From Azospirillaceae bacterium (GTDB taxonomy: Bacteria; Pseudomonadota; Alphaproteobacteria; Azospirillales; Azospirillaceae), in assembly GCA_031291675.1 (NCBI GenBank), contig JARLIO010000030.1, positions 62,001 through 126,000 on the forward strand: 64,000 nucleotides of DNA, in the 5' to 3' direction. Under the pieces are notes generated by a model. That model ran no database searches. It worked only from the letters and a program-made list of their open reading frames with translations, and was not told the DNA's origin. This document shows positions 63,601-64,000 of this stretch, in pieces (positions within the stretch are counted from its first letter, which is position 1; every line of letters begins with the position of its first letter). A program made the position numbers and the translations under genes.

Positions 63601-64000
63601 TCTTTCAATTGCGATCAGGGGCGTGTCCTCCTTTGACGAGGCCGGGCGACCGGTGCGTTTCACCGGAATTGTCGCCGACGTCACACCGCTGAGGACGGCT
63701 GAGGCCGCGCTCCAGGATGCGTTGGACCTGCTGGGGATCGTCCGCGAGTCGCTGACGCAAGGGCTCGTCGTGGTTGGCGCGGATCGCCGGGTGCGTTTGG
63801 CCAATCCCCTGATCGGCTCAATGTATGATCTTCCCGCCTGGGCGCTCGAGCCCGGAACGCGGATCGAGGATGTCTGTCGCTACCGAGCCGCGCGGGGCGA
63901 TTTTGGCGTGTTTGCCGATGATGAAGCGCGGGAACAGGAGGTCGAGGTGCGATGCCGGCACCTGTTGGCCGAACGGCCGGCGCCGCTTGTCGACCGGCCG
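60662..64000 (+). CDS. Multi-PAS sensor histidine kinase (3' end beyond the window)
   Basis: The frame is open for 1113 codons to the window end, so the protein is partial. Domains in order: PAS-like (about 135-245, ALVVVDIGGRVVKVN), PAS-like (258-365), PAS (372-495, DGIWDWDVTTGAVWFSSRWKEMLG), HisKA with the phospho-His at 522 in MMSHELRTPLN, and HATPase with NLLSNAIKF (near 642), VADTGIGM (near 670) and GTGLGLAT (near 701). Three more PAS domains follow (about 780-880, 890-1020 and 1020 onward). No membrane segment is seen. PAS domains after the ATPase suggest that more output lies beyond 64000, such as a second kinase or GGDEF unit. ATG 60662 has GGAG upstream. Confidence 0.92.
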   Translation, partial: MSLRGSTVKLHAADLESWAAPAFVVDVAMARHFSLAAANARFHTLAGSGDAAPPGWSEASARCVAGGHAVEALLRLGEQAWRTVLVPLLDEAGRVVQIQGTCIAPDCREPPCGEPPCGEAPPVPGAGDAPIADPWAFADDIAAALVVVDIGGRVVKVNAPWTALFGHTAGEARSLRAEDLVPTPHQLRFKRIFDRFVAGRRDRGRFHAMVVIPTGSRIVRITAKRQGTVAEPIAVVAIIEDVTAAWHAHHRARAELRDQRDMIIRLGPDTTVSDINGPAARNLGCEPAAVIGRPLAEFLQPAMREMLVADIASMTPATPECRFELPIVGADGEFRWFLWTNHGYFEANGRLFECHLVGIEITAQKRLETDLRASNDRFRLAVAGTRDGIWDWDVTTGAVWFSSRWKEMLGYSDSDLANDRATWTVVLHPDDRQRAMRLFEEHWYDDTPLDTTLRFCHRDGTVRSILCRGTTVRDAAGRPLRTIGAHTDVTALTEAREALRIARAEADQANRAKTEFLAMMSHELRTPLNAVIGFAEILRDQLFGPLGSERYDEYVELILQSGRHLFSIINDILDIANVDAGQVTLRETVVRFGPLAQGLVVQFRAQALASGISIDLAFDEPGPMVRGDDVRIRQILSNLLSNAIKFSHRGDRVRVSTGQRNDGMVFLAVADTGIGMAEEDVPRALMPFSQLDSSLARRHEGTGLGLATVKRLVDLHGATLDIRTRLGEGTVVSVLFPPNRNVAVATRPGVAPPRPFPVGEPVAKLDYSGTAGGSAALAETLLEAIPLGAAVVTEDGICLRFNHVLTRMVGLPEGRFIDRPFVDMFPNEQGDIRLVTETRPRECQLMTADQRVLRVELTSMPFKGADDRRYRLVLVVDVTEQRNITLALKASEERFRLAVRAARWGSWDMNMLTGQFWLSAGFVAMLGCDADKIVDYHRFWRDRVYPGELPAVEAGIADHLNGKTPAVEATFRIRHQDGHYLSIAIRGVSSFDEAGRPVRFTGIVADVTPLRTAEAALQDALDLLGIVRESLTQGLVVVGADRRVRLANPLIGSMYDLPAWALEPGTRIEDVCRYRAARGDFGVFADDEAREQEVEVRCRHLLAERPAPLVDRP

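Noticed and set aside
1-64000. tRNA, rRNA, tmRNA or CRISPR loci
   Set aside because: Intergenic regions were read for tRNA-like T-arm/acceptor patterns and for regularly spaced repeats. None were convincing.

Overview
The window is 64 kb of GC-rich chromosomal DNA from an alphaproteobacterium, most like a Rhodospirillales-type organism. That assignment rests on gene content: the order rpoZ-rsh-pdxJ-acpS-lepB-rnc-era...recO-parC, a CtrA-type regulator, a GatCAB amidotransferase and a large single-locus chemotaxis operon. The genus cannot be fixed from the sequence alone. I saw no tRNA, rRNA, CRISPR array, prophage or intact transposase.

Layout. 0-10 kb: an Ala-rich unknown protein; a 993-residue flavoprotein joining NfnA-like, NfnB-like and rubrerythrin-like parts; gatC-gatA-gatB; a Cys/Met-type PLP enzyme; and a DUF2934 protein with an exact 27-bp tandem repeat. 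10-21 kb: a small unknown gene and a lytic transglycosylase (both minus strand), dapA, smpB, a FlaG-like protein, a TPR/ATP-grasp fusion coupled to a PLP decarboxylase, a minus-strand pair (NYN/LabA-like protein and family-5-like uracil-DNA glycosylase), and folK. 21-36 kb: a 441-bp MITE-like insertion, then rpoZ, rsh, pdxJ, acpS, lepB, rnc and era, a convergent PAS/GGDEF/EAL protein, recO, parC, a YchJ-like SEC-C protein and a TetR regulator.

36.8-47.7 kb is one chemotaxis operon: STAS protein, cheY, cheA, MCP, cheW, cheW, MCP, cheR, cheB, cheD, mostly with overlapping or nearly touching ends. CheA carries two 25-residue MshEN-like motifs in its linker, which suggests a c-di-GMP input. Both MCPs end in a pentapeptide resembling a CheR/CheB tether. 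After a repeat-rich gap come msrA, a DUF29 gene, a more AT-rich block of three Tad-type pilus or surface genes, and a small 2[4Fe-4S] ferredoxin.

52.8-58.8 kb (minus strand) is a branched-chain-amino-acid-type ABC transporter in which permease LivM and ATPase LivG are one polypeptide, followed by a Gfo/Idh/MocA oxidoreductase. 59-64 kb holds a CtrA-like regulator without the phospho-acceptor aspartate, a small unknown gene, and the first 1113 codons of a multi-PAS histidine kinase that runs off the window.

Most worth following up: the TPR/ATP-grasp plus decarboxylase pair, the Nfn-rubrerythrin fusion with its internal ribosome binding site, the MshEN-like motifs in CheA, the phospho-site-less CtrA paralogue, and the MITE beside the rpoZ promoter.
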